Source: Certhia americana (lineage: Eukaryota > Chordata > Aves > Passeriformes > Certhiidae). Taken from it: 64,000 nt of DNA. The notes beneath the pieces are model-generated. The model saw only the letters and a program-made list of their open reading frames with translations. It was not told where the DNA came from and did no database searches. The translations under genes and the position numbers were made by a program. The stretch is taken from positions 4,232-68,231 of the forward strand of contig JAGMWU010000105.1 in the NCBI GenBank assembly GCA_018697195.1, given 5' to 3'. Positions 50,701 through 63,439 of this stretch are shown here, in pieces; the stretch's first letter is position 1; each line of letters starts with the position of its first letter.

Positions 50701-53700
50701 GTTATCCTCCTAATGGAACTAGAATGGTATGTCACTATTTCTGCTTGAAAACCTTCATGCCAGCTAGTCTTTCCACTGTGTTACATTTTAGGTGCTTGAG
50801 CATTTGTTCTGGTGTCCTGTCCTTCATTGTAGCATCTTTTCATGTTGAATTTTGTCTTACAAACGTGTGCACCTCAGTGCACCTCCTTTCACCACAGGAG
50901 TCGTGGGACAGGGAAAGTAGGAAGCAGTGATAAAAGCACTGAGCAGAGGCAGGTAAGCAGGTTCTTTTTCTGTCCATCCCTTGGATTTCCTTTGTGACTT
51001 TTTCCTTGCTTCTTTTCTTTCCTGCTACTTCATGAGAAGACAAGTGCTTACCACACAGCTATAGCATGAGTTTAAAGTATCCCACAGCTGCTTAAAGCAG
51101 AACACTCCTAGCACAGATAGCTGTGCTATCTTTGGTGTGTTTTTATGTAGGTCATATGAGGAGAGGCTTACCTTTCATTCCTAGTTGCTAAGTCTCTGCC
51201 ACCACTGCCTGTACATCAACCACCTCAGTCCCACCTCTGTTTTCCGCTATGCTGATTATCAAGGAATGTGGGTTGTGTGAGGTCTTACATTCAAATCTTC
51301 CTCCTGTGGAGGAGATTGCCATGTCTGCGCCCACCAAAGCCATCGTGACATGACTTATCTTAAAATAGTTCTGTGTTTGTCATGCCAGTCAATGAAATTA
51401 CAAGGTATTAGGAAAACACAGAATAAAACAAATCCAGTGTAGATAGGTTTCATGCATGTTCACGCTGTGGTATTACAAAGCAACTTTTCTGCTTTCAGCT
51501 CCCAGGCAGTGTGACCTGTGCAGGATTGTGCCTTTTTGTGGTGGTTCTCAGGCCCAGTCTCCTACTGACCCCTGAATTCCTTGGTGAATGTTTTGGCCAT
51601 GGTAAACAGGGCTTGAGTGTAAATCCAGGGACTGGAATCTGACGGTCATCTCAGTGGAGCAACAATAGTTGGTAGGTAGCAGTGAAACAGGGAGCCTGGA
51701 AAAGGTGAGAGTGTGCCTGCAATTTGAGGAAGTGCAGGTTGTAAGGAAGCTGTGTAAGGACACTGGCAATGATTAACATGTTGTCCTGTCTAGATGCAGA
51801 CTAGTGTGGTTGGCAGCAAAGAAAAAATAGCATGTCAGCACAGGATACAGATGTGTTTCCACAAGTCACAATGAAACTAGCTGGCTGGCCTTTATAGTTC
51901 ATTTATCAAAGCACTTCCAGTTCCCATTTTGAGGCTACAGGCTAATTATAAGCATCATTTCAGGAACAATACACAGTGTTCAGCTCAAATTCTGTTTAAA
52001 AAAAAAATTACCCGAAGAGTGTCTGTTTTGGTTTTGGAGTGGTAAGCATACTGGGAGGATATTTGAAAACATATGTCTGAAGTAAACAGAATTTTTGTTG
52101 CTGATTTGGATCTTAAAAATATACAAAGAGGTTAAGTTGAAGAATCAGTGCTCAATTCACAACTTAGATGCTGATTTGCCTGGGAAACCCTCATATACGT
52201 TTTTGTGGCCATTAGAAGTCAAAAATGAAAACTCCTGCTGGCTAAGAATTGGTTTGTGGGATCTTACCCAAAAACACCTTTATCTTAAAGCAGACAGAAG
52301 CAGCAGTGCTGAAGAAAGGGTCGCTGATTGGATGGTCTGGCCCCAAACATCTTATAGGTGCTGTGACACTGAATATTGTTCTAAGACTCATGAGAAGTGC
52401 TGTCTTACCAGGCTTTAATAATAATATTAATTTTTTGTAAGCTTTTTATTTATTAGGATACATATGGGTGTTACTGTTGATCATTAACAAAACAGTCTAA
52501 CCCTTACCAATCTTGCTGCTGTTAGCCTCACCAGCTTATTAGATTTTGCCACTTTTTCATTTGAGGGCAGAACTCAGTGGTTCTTATGTGTGCCAAGAAT
52601 TCATGAAGGAGGAGAAAAGGTTGTGTGTTACTTTGGGGGGGTTTTGTGTGGATTTTTGTTTGTTGTGAGTTTTTTCTTTGTTTTGTTGTACCTGTTTGGA
52701 GCTTGGAGCACAGCCACGAGTTATGTGATCCCTTCCTCTGTGCTGCTTCAAAATTATTTTAAGTTACCATGGAAACACCTGCGGAATGTGATCGGAAATT
52801 TGAAAGTAATTTCTAGGCACTGCTTTTGGAGCCTGTGACAAATTGCAAATGTGAAAGAAACCTCCTTTCCATCTTGTACAGCTGTAAAAATCTGCATGGT
52901 TCATCTGTGGAAGTGGCACTACCTTTCGAAGGGTTGAGGGCAGAAGCCCTGAGCCTATCACTTCTCACCTACAGACAACGAGCCTGGTCCCAGCCAAGGA
53001 CTGGGACTCTGGGGAGGAATTTTCTTTCCCAGCAGCATCCAGTTCCTGTGGGATCTGGGGAGGCACTGCTTCTGCAGTCCTGTAGAGAGAGGATCAGTCA
53101 CATACAGGAACATACTGAGTTTTTCGAGGCTTCTGTCAGCAGATATGGTGATGACCCCTCTTTGTTGAGATGAAGGATGGCTCATGCTCAGTATTCATGT
53201 GCAGAACTTTGAGTGGAAGCCTGTGGGAGTTGAGCTTTCACAGGGATAGAGCTCTCTCACTTTACATGATGTTTAGCAGCACCAAGTGCTTTAACAAACA
53301 AGACCAGGTGGTTGGAATGCACACTGCAGAGGTGTTTCTCCTACAAGCAAAGCAGCTGGTGTTTTTCCTATTTAAAAAAAGTCAGGTAGCAGAAATAAAT
53401 TAAGTTGAATTGTCAAAAAAATAGTCATCAATGAAGATGGCAAGGAATGATTTGTACCCTCTAGAAATTTAGCTAGCCAATCCCTGGGTGAGACTAGTGC
53501 ATTTCTCTTGGTGGAAAATTGTTTCTGCAGTTGTTTCCCATGAGCCCTGAGGGTTGCAGGGAGAGGCCGTTTTCTGTCCCTGTGCAGAAGGGTGATGCTT
53601 CTATTTACCTGGCTGGTTTGGTGCTGATTGTGTGGTTCTACCAAGTAGAGTAGATAAGGATCAGTCCTTTGAAGTGTTGCCACTTGCTAATGTTGCTATT

Positions 53701-55183
53701 TGATGGCTGTGGTCTGATGGGAATCTGGATCCAGCCCTGACCACTGTGTGAGAGGCCACCAAGAACATGTCTCATACTGATCATACCTTTTCTGGTGCCT
53801 TTACTGACAAACACAGAAAAAATGCTATATAAGAAGTCTAAGCACCATAGGAGGAGGAGTGTGTGAAGGGTGTTTATGTGGGAAAGAGAGGGATGGAGAC
53901 CCAAAAGGAAAACAGGCTGGACACAAGGATAAGATAAATGAAAGAAAAAAGCAAGAAAACAGAATAACGCTTGTTTGGAGAGTGTGTGGGTGTGTGTGTA
54001 AATCCCGAGCCTTAGAAATAGTATGTGATTAAAAAAGAAAAAAAAAAAAAAATGGGGAGGAAGAGTAGAGAGAAAAGAAAGAGGCTGTAGTGTGAGAAGA
54101 ACACAGGAGTACAGGCAGAGAACCTGGGAATACCATGAGGCTTAATGAAACTTTAATGAGTCACCGTTACTAACAAGAATGTCCACTGCTGATTTGTGTA
54201 AATGTGTGACCTGGAAGTGACAGTCTCTCCTCTGTCTGCTCTCAGTCCTTGTGCTCCTCTGGTCCATCTGCCTGCTCTAGGCTCTGGCCCTGCCGCACTC
54301 TCCTGCAGGGACAGCACAGCAACATTCCCCACCATATTCCCCACCACGGTACAAATAATTGATGTAATCTAATAACTCAAGTAAGCTATGTTACCATAAG
54401 GACGCTGGGAAAGGAAATTAGCTTTTAAAGTAAAGGTTTGCAGAGAAAACAGTCCATACTTTGGAAACAGAGAATAAGGGTTAAAGAAGAATCGGAATAG
54501 AACAAGAATTAAAAAAAAGCCCTGAAGTTAGTGGTTAATGTGTCACGTGCACACTATTGCCAAAGAACTTAGAACTTGATGACAAAGCTGTATATAAGCT
54601 TGTGTGATGAAATCTGAAGCTGGACAAACACAGCTTGGTTTTCATTTATAGTTTAAAGCCTGTAATCTGTCCAGCTTCATAAAGATCCTAACAAAGTCGA
54701 GCCAAGTTTTAGGAAGTCTTCATTGAGTTATAGTTTCCAGTGGAAACTATGCAAAAAGGACAGGCTTTAATGCCAAAGAAGACAAAAATTATGGCTTTGA
54801 CTGTTTTTCATTAAGTTTGGGAATTAAAGTCTAAACTTGAAGTAAAATAAAACTTGCAGACTTCGGACCAACAAAAGAAAAACTTTAATAGACCCACAGG
54901 CTTGTTTTGGTTTTTCTTTCTTTAAACTATCTGTAGTCTGTCTGTGTGGGTGTGGGTTTTTTTTTTTTTTAATTTACCATATTGCCAGAAATTCCAGTGG
55001 AATACAGATTCTGTGCTGCTTTCTTGTTTTCGTGTTAACAAACATCTGGAAACTCAGCTTGTGTAATAAGTGGGCCTTAGAAAGTAGATTTTGCTCTACA
55101 GGGCGTCTTTAGGGAATGGTTGTGTTAATGCTGGCTCTGCTTTAGAGGGGGTAGCCAGCTGGATTTATGTTTTCCTGTTGCAG
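47744..55183 (+). other. RIN2: RIN2 intron 7 (7440 bp)
   Basis: The intron has GTAAGA at its start and ttcctgttgcag at its end. It contains a T/G-rich low-complexity stretch (about 52630-52700), GT repeats near 53980-54000, an A-rich run at about 54031-54050 and a T-run near 54957-54970. Open frames are short on both strands. No gene or RNA is recognised. Confidence 0.7.
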
Positions 55184-55489
55184 ATGTTGTGCTGGAGAAG
55201 GCCATGCATAAGTGCATTCTGAAGCCGTTGAAGGGTCACATTGAAGCGATGTTGAAAGAGTTTCATACCACGGATGGCTCCTGGAAACAACTGAAGGAAA
55301 ACCTGCAGCTGGTGCGGCAGAGGAATCCTCAGGAACTGGGTGTGTTTGTTCCGACACCAGACTTTGTGGACGTTGAAAAGATAAAAGTCAAGTTCATGAC
55401 TATGCAGAAGATGTATTCACCGGAAAAGAAAGTCATGCTGCTGCTGAGAGTTTGCAAATTGATTTACACTGTTATGGAGAATAACTCAG
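55184..55489 (+). CDS. RIN2: RIN2 coding exon 8: start of VPS9 Rab5-GEF domain, residues 577-679
   Basis: The 306-nt exon encodes DVVLEKAMHKCILKPLKGHI, then the helical bundle leading into the VPS9 domain, which by comparison with human should start near residue 607. The segments RNPQELGVF, FVDVEKIKVKFMTMQKMY and SPEKKVMLLLRVCKLIYTVM are hallmarks of RIN VPS9 domains. VPS9 domains catalyse GDP/GTP exchange on Rab5-type GTPases at early endosomes. The exon completes the G|AT codon and leaves one base, with donor TCAG|GTATGC. Confidence 0.98.
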
Positions 55490-58326
55490 GTATGCTGCTT
55501 CTAGTAGTTCTGGTTCACTGATATTTCATACCTGGTGTTGTCTTTTAGAGGAATCAGCCCATCCCATTCTGCAGACAGGTCTCCTGCTGGAGCTCTTGTA
55601 GCCTCTCCTTGCTCCTTTGAGAGGAATTTTTCCTCTCTGTTTCTGACCTGCTGCCTCTGAGCTATCTGGTTGCACATCTTTAAAACGCAGTCTGAAGCAG
55701 AGTTAGGGTTGTCATGGGTGGAGTGGGAGCTTCAGACAAAGTTAGAGATGCCCTCCCATGGTGCAGGAAGGACCTTCGTGCTTTCTAAACTCCTTCTCAG
55801 AGAGGTGCCTTGATACAGCTGGATTCAGTCTTAGCCTAGACTTTGTCAGTGGTTTAAATCTAAGGAATTACAGAGGGATGATTGTATCTTTGTACAACTT
55901 GGTCCTACAGGATTAAGGATGGCAATTCAGATTTAGTCATATAAAAAAATGAATTATTTATTATGATAATGATTAGACAAAAAAGATCTTAATCTGAATT
56001 ATTCACTACTCAGTGTAGAAGTAAAAAACTACTAGTATAGTCTAGTATAGTACAATGCACTGTATCAAAACAATTATAATAAAGAAATTATATTAAAGCT
56101 AGCTAAAAGACCCAAAACAATTACTGAGTAGAGAGATTGTTGTTACTTAATGAGACGGATGGCCAGGGGGGCAAATCTCTTGGTCAGCTGTGAGGGGCAT
56201 TCCCTCACAAGGGAGGAGTCTCCATACACCTCCAGGAAGGAGTGTATTAGGCAATCCTGACATTTGAAAAAGGGACTGGACTTTTAGATTACAAAGTGAT
56301 AGACTTGTTTTTAGATAAGGATACTTTACTCTATTTGCCACTTCACTGTCAGGATGTTTAATTTTGGCGTTGATGAGTCTGACTGGGTTTAGCATAATTC
56401 AACACCAAAAGCAGTATGATGACACTTCTTAGTTCTCTACTGATAGCTTTGCAAAACAGGGACTTGTTTTACCTCATTCCAGGCAGAGCATCCTGCAGAT
56501 GTGAAGTAGTTGAAAAAGAGCAGCTTTCCTTAACTGTAGGCTTTTGAAGTTGGCTGGCAGAAAGGCTGTCCTGTGAGCAGGAGTCCTGTTGAATTTAACA
56601 CTGATCCTAAATGAGTATTTTTATGCAAATTTTAATAGAGGTAACACTGTATATTTAGCTATTGTAATTCAATAGCGTGTATGCAATATGACAACTGCAA
56701 GTGTTTTGCCCTAATGGGTGGAGAAAAGCAGCCTCTAATCCAGTATTTTTGGCTTGCTGTGCCACTGAATGTTCTTATTTGGACACTTTCTGTCATGTTT
56801 TTGGAACAGAAATGACATCTATTTCTGCACTGTAACAAGAATCCAAAAGCGCCCTTGGAACCTAAATACTGAAATGGCACTACAGGCCAGTCAAGACCTG
56901 CTGAGCAGTCAGTGGGCCAAAATGCTGTGCTGGATGGCATGAATTTATAGGTGCAACTCTGACATTCTCTTTTGCACACTGCTATGACAGGTCATGAGCT
57001 AAGGTGTAGCACAGCTGTAGTAGTGGGAGATTTTTTTTTCCCCCTAAGTGAGAGTAAGCTGCTGCAGGTGCTTGGCAGTTTTCTATCTAAGGAAGCACTG
57101 CATGTGCAGCTGGATCTGGTGCAGATCAAGACACCTGCTTTCTTTGGAGATTTGGGATGAATGGTGAAAGCTTGTGGCTGTTAAAGTCCCCTAGGTACTT
57201 TTACAAGATTTAGGACTGAGCTCCTGCCCAGCTTATTACTGGGTTTCTATAATCTCCTGTCTCCGTATTGTGATATTATTGCATTGAGTAAGGTATTTCC
57301 AACATGCAGCAGGAAAATACTGATGGGCTGCTGCTGGTTAAGTGCTGTACTGGGAGACTTGGGCTAAGATGTGGCAAGTGCTCATTGGGCTGTCTTGTTT
57401 TGTCAAGTAAAGTTCATTAAACATAGTGTTGAGCCAGCTGTTTGAGTATCTATACTCCCAGCCAGCTAAGTGTGGTAGCTGGAGCATATGCCTCATCTCG
57501 TGTCACTTGAATTTCCCCAGAGTTGTAAGCTGGCTCCTGCTCTGGGCGATTCTGGTTGGCCATCACTGCATCAGTTCTGCAGTGAACACTGTTTTGCCAG
57601 ACCTAGAGATTTGGCTACTTGGGGATTTCTGAACAGAAAGTCAAAATGCAGGAAAAGTGCCAGGAGCACAGACAGGCCTAGGCAACAGCACAGTTTTTGT
57701 GGATCACTCTCACTCCAGGCCCTTAAAGTCTCTCCCAATCTTTCTTGCAGGCTCCCTTCAGGTGCTTTGCTCACGGGTGTTTTTGTCTACTGTCTGTCAA
57801 GGAAATGAGTTGAGTTTCCTTGTGAAATCTAATAGGCTTTTATAGTCGGGTTTCTCTGCTGTGGTATTCATATTCAGAAAATCCTACATTTGTATTTGTA
57901 TTTGTGTCTGGAGGCTTCCAACAAGTGAGTGTACTCCCTGGATGTATAAAGAAAATGTCTATTCATCACCTCGTAGGCAATGGTAGCAGTGCAGGTGAAG
58001 GTCAGGCCAGACTGCCATGGCAGCCTTTTCAGCAGTTCACCAGTTGAGCTGGTGCCAGGGTGAGCCCAGTCTCTGAACTTCCCTTGCATGTCTCAGTGTG
58101 TGCATCCTAAGATCTGTACTTGTTTGAAGGACAGGATTGAGCTGGTCTCCTGTGCAGTGAGTGTCAGGAGACGTTCTCTTTGCTGCACTTGGGTGACTTT
58201 AGGGGGTTCTGGAGTAACGCAGAAATGCAGGGTAGAGAAGGCACAAAGGAGTGCTTTCCTTTCAAACATGGAAACTGGTAAAGAAATGTGTTTTTTCTCT
58301 CACTGCCTGTGTTCCCTTCAACCCAG
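55490..58326 (+). other. RIN2: RIN2 intron 8 (2837 bp)
   Basis: The intron contains a possible LTR-like repeat at about 55910-56410. No coding sequence is supported. It ends cccttcaacccag. Confidence 0.7.
55910..56410 (-). mobile_element. Possible LTR-derived repeat, minus orientation
   Basis: The AT-rich left part (aattatttattatgataatg at about 55949) gives AATAAA on the minus strand. A GC-richer right part follows, ending near 'gcataattcaacacc'. The arrangement resembles avian LTRs from memory. There is no second copy here to compare, so this is tentative. Confidence 0.3.
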
Positions 58327-58458
58327 GGAGGCTGTATGGAGCTGATGACTTCTTGCCTGTGTTGACATATGTGCTAGCCCAGTGTGATATGCTGGAGCTG
58401 GATACTGAAATCGAATACATGATGGAGTTGCTGGATCCATCCTTGCTGCATGGAGAAG
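58327..58458 (+). CDS. RIN2: RIN2 coding exon 9: VPS9 domain catalytic core, residues 679-723
   Basis: The 132-nt exon encodes YGADDFLPVLTYVL (682-695), CDMLELDTEIEYMMELLD and PSLLHGE. The GADD motif carries the Asp pair D685/D686; in VPS9 exchange factors such as Rabex-5 an Asp at this motif is essential for Rab5 exchange, so the activity should be intact. It is joined to its neighbours by one-base/two-base split Gly codons on both sides. The donor, GAAG|GTAATC, has T at +5 and is moderate. Confidence 0.98.
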
Positions 58459-60429
58459 GTAATCTATTTATTTTTACTAGAACTGCATGAAGGACTAGTG
58501 AGGGGGTGCTGCCGTTCCTCTTGTTTGAGTAGCAATCCTATTATGGGGAGACCTAATGACAGTGATATTGATAGTGTAACAGGAGAATGTCATTTTTTTC
58601 CACTACTGAGTAGCTTGCAAAGCACAAGCCCCAGCAGCCTGAAAATCATCTGCTGTGTATTGCTTTGTGAGCAAATACATTGCTTCCAAGCTGTTTTGAT
58701 TCATCAGGCAAACACATGGCACTGTGCAGGTGCTGAATTGCCTTAGCCTTTTGTGCCTGAAAATTTCCTGAGAGGATTTGTGGGGCAGCAGCACTCAGCA
58801 AATTGCGAGGCACATCATGAGACTTGGGTTAGGTGCTTTGTGAAAACTTCTGGGGGGACTTCTTTGCACCTTTGTGGAAGTGCTTTTGAGAATATTGCTC
58901 CCTTTTAGTGATCTTTGCTTCTTCCCAATATTTGCTTCTCCCAAGGTATTTTTATGAGCCCTAGCAATATGTTGCCTGAGGAATTTCTTGAATCAGGGCG
59001 AAAGTCTGCTAGAGGCAAGGAAATCTGTCTCCTTGCTGTTTCCCTGGCAGCATTTTTAACAAAGAAGTTTTCTGCAAGGCCCTGTTAGGCCCCAGAATCT
59101 AAAAGGTGTATGAGGAAGTTTGAAGGTTCTTGCAGCCCAGCTTAGCTATGCATTTAGGTATATGTGTGTGTTTCCTATTCCTGGTATATCCTGACTTTCT
59201 GAAATTGCCGTATCCTCTTGCATGCCAGTATGCCTGGGAGAATTCATGCCACGATTCCTCCAATTCAGCACTAGTCACTTGCTTGTTTGGGGTACAGAGC
59301 ATCCTTGAATGCATTGTTAGGAACCTTAGCATGGAAAATACTAGCGATGTGAAGCTGGAGATCATTAACATGTTTGTAAAGCAGAAAGATTGACTGGACT
59401 ATGAAGTCATGTTGTTTTGAATGCAGCAAAGGAAGTCTGTCCTTTGGCTGGGCCTGTCATTGGCACTAGCTCAGCTCTGCTGTGCAGAAAAAAATGTTTA
59501 GTGCTTTGGGGTTGTGCATTTCAACTGTAATGTATTGTCCAATTTGTCTAATGGGTCTTGCATGAATTTTATGTGTTCATCTTGTTGCAAAGCCCAAGGC
59601 TGAGAGGGGATGCTGTCAATAATACAGAAAATACTGCTGTGGGCACAGAATGAATCTCTGAATGTCTCTGAATAGACTGTGCTGCCTTTTGCCTGCTGAA
59701 CACTCCCACCCAAATAGTTGACTTTAAAAAGAAAAGACAGCATGTCTTTTGTTTCTCCTGATTGCTGCCGACTGTTACCTCCTGTTGAGACTCTTACTTT
59801 GTGACCTGCAGCTTCTTTTGTACATTGGCAAGTCTGTTGTGGCTTTGATTTGTTCTTTACTCATGTAATACAGGGGGAGTGTGCAGGACTATACACACCC
59901 TCTCCTGAACTAATTGGACATTCTGTGGAATGTTAAGAAGGTGACAGATCAGTAGTCGTTTTAGAAACAAAGGCAGCTCTTTGGGATGATTCCAGAGTAC
60001 CAGAGTCACGTCCAGTTTTTGATTTATTGCCACTGAGGGTGGTTGCTTTTAAGTTGATGAACAGGATTAGATTTTTTTTTTTACTTTGTTTCAATAGACG
60101 TGTTTATTTCATCCACCTCTGAAGCTTGAGAAGAAACCAAAACACTATGTTTTATGTTAGTAAATATTTTAGACTAAAGCTGGTGCTCCTCCCAGTGGAG
60201 GAGTAAACGTTCTGGGGTAAAGGAGTGACAGGAGTCACATAAGGAATCCTCCAGTGTTGTGCAGGCCAGGGAGGGTTTTCCTTTTATGTGTAAATATTCT
60301 GGCAACTTTCATATCTATGTGTGTGGCTGTGTGCCTCTGTGTGTGTATTTATATATACCTCAAAGAAAACTGCCTGTACCAGTGACTGTGACCACTCTGA
60401 GAAGTTCTTCCCCTTACTGTCCTTCACAG
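58459..60429 (+). other. RIN2: RIN2 intron 9 (1971 bp)
   Basis: The intron includes a T-run at about 60072-60082 and a GT-rich stretch at 60316-60350. It ends tgtccttcacag. No gene, RNA or classifiable repeat is seen. Confidence 0.75.
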
Positions 60430-60593
60430 GAGGCTATTACTTGACAAGCGCTTATGGAGCACTTTCACTGATCAAGAACTTCCAGGAAGAACAAGCTGCC
60501 CAGCTGCTCAGTTCAGAGGCCAGAGATACTCTCCGGCAGTGGCACAAGAGGAGGACAACAAACAGGACAATACCTTCAGTTGATGATTTCCAG
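60430..60593 (+). CDS. RIN2: RIN2 coding exon 10: end of VPS9 domain, residues 723-777
   Basis: The 164-nt exon encodes GGYYLTSAYGALSLIKNF (723-740), which closes the VPS9 domain. The conserved tyrosines Y725/Y726 are in the position of the second catalytically important residue of VPS9 domains. A helical linker follows (EEQAAQLLSSEARDTLRQWH, then a basic KRRTTNR) and ends SVDDFQ, just before the RA domain. It leaves in phase 0. The donor CAG|GTAGAG lacks G at +5, but the exonic CAG compensates. Confidence 0.98.
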
Positions 60594-61949
60594 GTAGAGC
60601 TTGGGGCTGAAATGGAAAATGGGATGATTGTGTTCTTGGAAATGCCCGTTTGAGAGGTATGATTTGTAGCAAATTCCCTTGGGGCCACAAGTGGAGTGAA
60701 ACAGTGCTGAGATTACGGCTGGGAAGTTTGCCTCGGTTTTGAAGTCCTTGCAATTTTATCAACCAGTTTCATTATGATGGTCTGAAGAAAACACTAAACA
60801 ACAGAATTTTCTTACCTTCCCTTTTAAGTCATATAAAGTGAGGACAAACTGCATTGTATCTTGGATTCAGCTTTTTTTGCACACTTTATTGTTCAAAAGA
60901 TCAAATCCAGATTTCCAGGGGTATAAATCAGCCCAACTCTCCAGTAGCCAGTGGTGACATAAAGCAAGTAGCAGAGAGGAGAGGTAGGAGAAATGTTCCC
61001 TGACAGTTTTGAAGTTTAAGCAGGCAGCAGAGTTCTGTAATACGGATGTCCTCATGTTTGTTTGTGTTTTGTTTTGGGACTTTTTTTTGTCCCCTGTGTT
61101 TTGTACTGCTATTCCAGAATAGGGCAGTACCTTCAAGTGGAGAATAACAAAACAGTAGTTATCACTTCATCTTCTGAAGTCAGGCCTGCATCTCTTCCAT
61201 CTGCTTTGAACTGACTGTTCAGCTGCAGCAGTTTGTGGGCTGAAAGCAGGGAGGTTGTTGGAATTGGGAAGAGAGTATTTACTCCTTGGAGTTCAGCTGT
61301 CTGCAGTTAGGAAGAGGAGAAGCAATGACAAGCAATTGCAGTGGCCAAAGCCTGTCCATCTCCCTGGAATCCACATTCTGTTCTCCTGTCCTGTGCTTAG
61401 GTGTCAGATTCCAGCAGCTGGAGTCTGTTCTTTCAGCAAAACTCTGCACTTTCCACAGGAGCATCCTGCACCTTGTATTTCTTCTGGGTGACAAAATGAC
61501 AGAAGATTCTTTCTGCAGGATTTTGTAGGAAGTGCTACCTTCTCTTTCTCTGAACTCAGTCCAGGTTCAGTGTTCACTTGGATGTAGGAAGATGCAGGGG
61601 GCAGGGAAGAGCTGTCACCAAGTGTGCCCAGTGCTTCTCCTGCTGTTGTCTCTTTCAAAAGAGAGCCTTGAATCAGTGGCTCTCAAGATCGTATGTGTTT
61701 ACTCGAATGATGCAGAGTACATTTTCTTTCTGAATCCCTGTAAAAAAAAAATAAGTGCTGTCCTGTGAAGCTGGGTTAGGCCAGGCTTAGACACCAGGCT
61801 GCAGCTCACGGGATGGCCGTAATGTCCGGGAATGGCCAAGGCATGTTTGACAGCTGGAGCAGGGAGAGGCTTGCTTTCTGTTGCTGACTTTCAGTTTTCA
61901 GGGGCTGAGGGTTTTTCAAGTTCCTGATTTCTCCTTTCTTGTTCCACAG
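60594..61949 (+). other. RIN2: RIN2 intron 10 (1356 bp)
   Basis: The intron has a T-run near 61081-61088 and an A-run at 61742-61751. The acceptor is cttgttccacag with a good pyrimidine tract. No gene, RNA or classifiable repeat is seen. Confidence 0.75.
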
Positions 61950-62267
61950 AACTACCTTCGTGTTGCATTCCAGGAAGTTACCAGTGGCTGTACAGGAAAG
62001 ACTTTGCTAGTAAGGCCATATATCACTACCGAAGATGTATGTCAGCTTTGTGCTGAGAAGTTTAAAGTGGCAAATCCAGAAGAATACAGGCTGTTCCTTT
62101 TTATTGATGATACCTGGCAACAACTGACAGAGGACACCTACCCTCAGAAAATCAAGGCAGAGTTGCACAGCCGTCCGCAGCCCCAGGTCTTTCACTTTGT
62201 CTACAAGCGTGTTAACAGTGACCCGTATGGGGCCATCCTTCAGAACAGCAACGACTCGGCTGCTTAA
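61950..62267 (+). CDS. RIN2: RIN2 coding exon 11: Ras-associating domain and stop, residues 778-882
   Basis: The last coding exon (318 nt with TAA at 62265-62267) encodes the RA domain, a ubiquitin-like fold that binds GTP-loaded Ras-family proteins. Recognisable segments are NYLRVAFQEVTSGCTGKTLL, VRPYITTEDVCQLCAEKFKV, EEYRLFLFIDDTWQQL, and the terminal strand FHFVYKRV. The C-terminus (DPYG followed by 11 residues) is two residues shorter than human as I recall, and its last residues differ. The exon starts in phase 0 after ccacag. Ras binding by this domain next to the VPS9 module is the basis for coupling Ras activity to Rab5 activation. Confidence 0.98.
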   Translation, partial: NYLRVAFQEVTSGCTGKTLLVRPYITTEDVCQLCAEKFKVANPEEYRLFLFIDDTWQQLTEDTYPQKIKAELHSRPQPQVFHFVYKRVNSDPYGAILQNSNDSAA

Positions 62268-62767
62268 AACCAGCAACTTGTCATTTTTATGTCTGTTCCT
62301 TGGTAGTTGTTACAAACATCTTTGTTGGCTGCCTTCCTTAGGTGCTGAAACATGTCTTAAACCTTAAGTGCCTGGTAAAATACATGCTGACATTTCTGAC
62401 ATTGCTTACAGGACCCAGGTGCACTGTGCACGTGGCCAGTTATGCCATGCTGAATATTCCACCAGCGTGTCTGAGGAGACAGCCCACAAGGCTGTATTTC
62501 TCATACCACGGGCTCTTTTACAGCATATTATACTGTGGCCCTTCACAAGTCTTGGCTGTAGTGTGCAAAATACAATTTTCTTCCACTAGTCATTTCCACA
62601 GCTGTCATTTGGATTTGGATCCGTGTGTGAGACAGCTGTGTCTGTGAAATGGACACAGTGAGCTCAGTTCTGCCAACAGGAGTTTGACAAGACTGTCCGA
62701 TGCAGGGCATCAGTTCACTCAGCATTACCTGGATGGTTGCATCCTTGTTTTAAAAATCATCATGTTT

Positions 62768-62835
62768 ATATACATATATATATATATATATGTATATATA
62801 TATGTATATATATATGTATGTATGTACATATATAT
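62768..62835. repeat. AT-rich microsatellite, (TA)n with TATG interruptions, in the 3' UTR
   Basis: An alternating purine-pyrimidine run of about 70 bases made of ta/at steps broken by 'tatg' and 'tgta' units. It is largely self-complementary, so it can form a hairpin in the mRNA, and its length is probably polymorphic. Confidence 0.92.
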
Positions 62836-63439
62836 TTTATAGCAGTTGCAGGTAAACTGTCGGGGTTGGTTTTTGAAATATTTTTTTAACTATAAAATAT
62901 TCTATAATTATGCATGTGATTTTTAACATTTAATACACAAGAATGAATCTCTTGCTGGTTTTAGAGTCTTGCATTCAAAGTCTGTGTGGTTTCTTGTCTG
63001 TGTGGTTTCTCTTCTTTCCCTGTTCCAGGAAGTTCTTAGGTAACTTCTGTACCCTCAAGGCAGTTTTGCTGTCTGTTGTCAATTGTCTTCTGAGAATTAG
63101 ACCGTTTTATTCATTGTGCTGTGCAAAACACTTCTCAGCCTCTCATCATGTTCATTCAGAGCACACTGAGATACCAGGAAGGGAAGAGAATGGACAAAGG
63201 TAACATTTCCCTCAGAAAAGAGATCAGAGTGTTCACTGGCAGCACAGGCTGGGATTTAGGGCTGAGCAGCACCAAATGTGAAGCACATCATCCATTCAGC
63301 TTTCACCTCATGTTTTATCAGGGGCTTTGTGGCCCTTCCAAGAGACAGATGTAAATTAATGAGTCCCAAGCTGAGCCATGACAGCAACTGGTTATGTTCG
63401 AGCTGGTGGGTTTTTGACCCGTTCATCAGTCACACTCTC

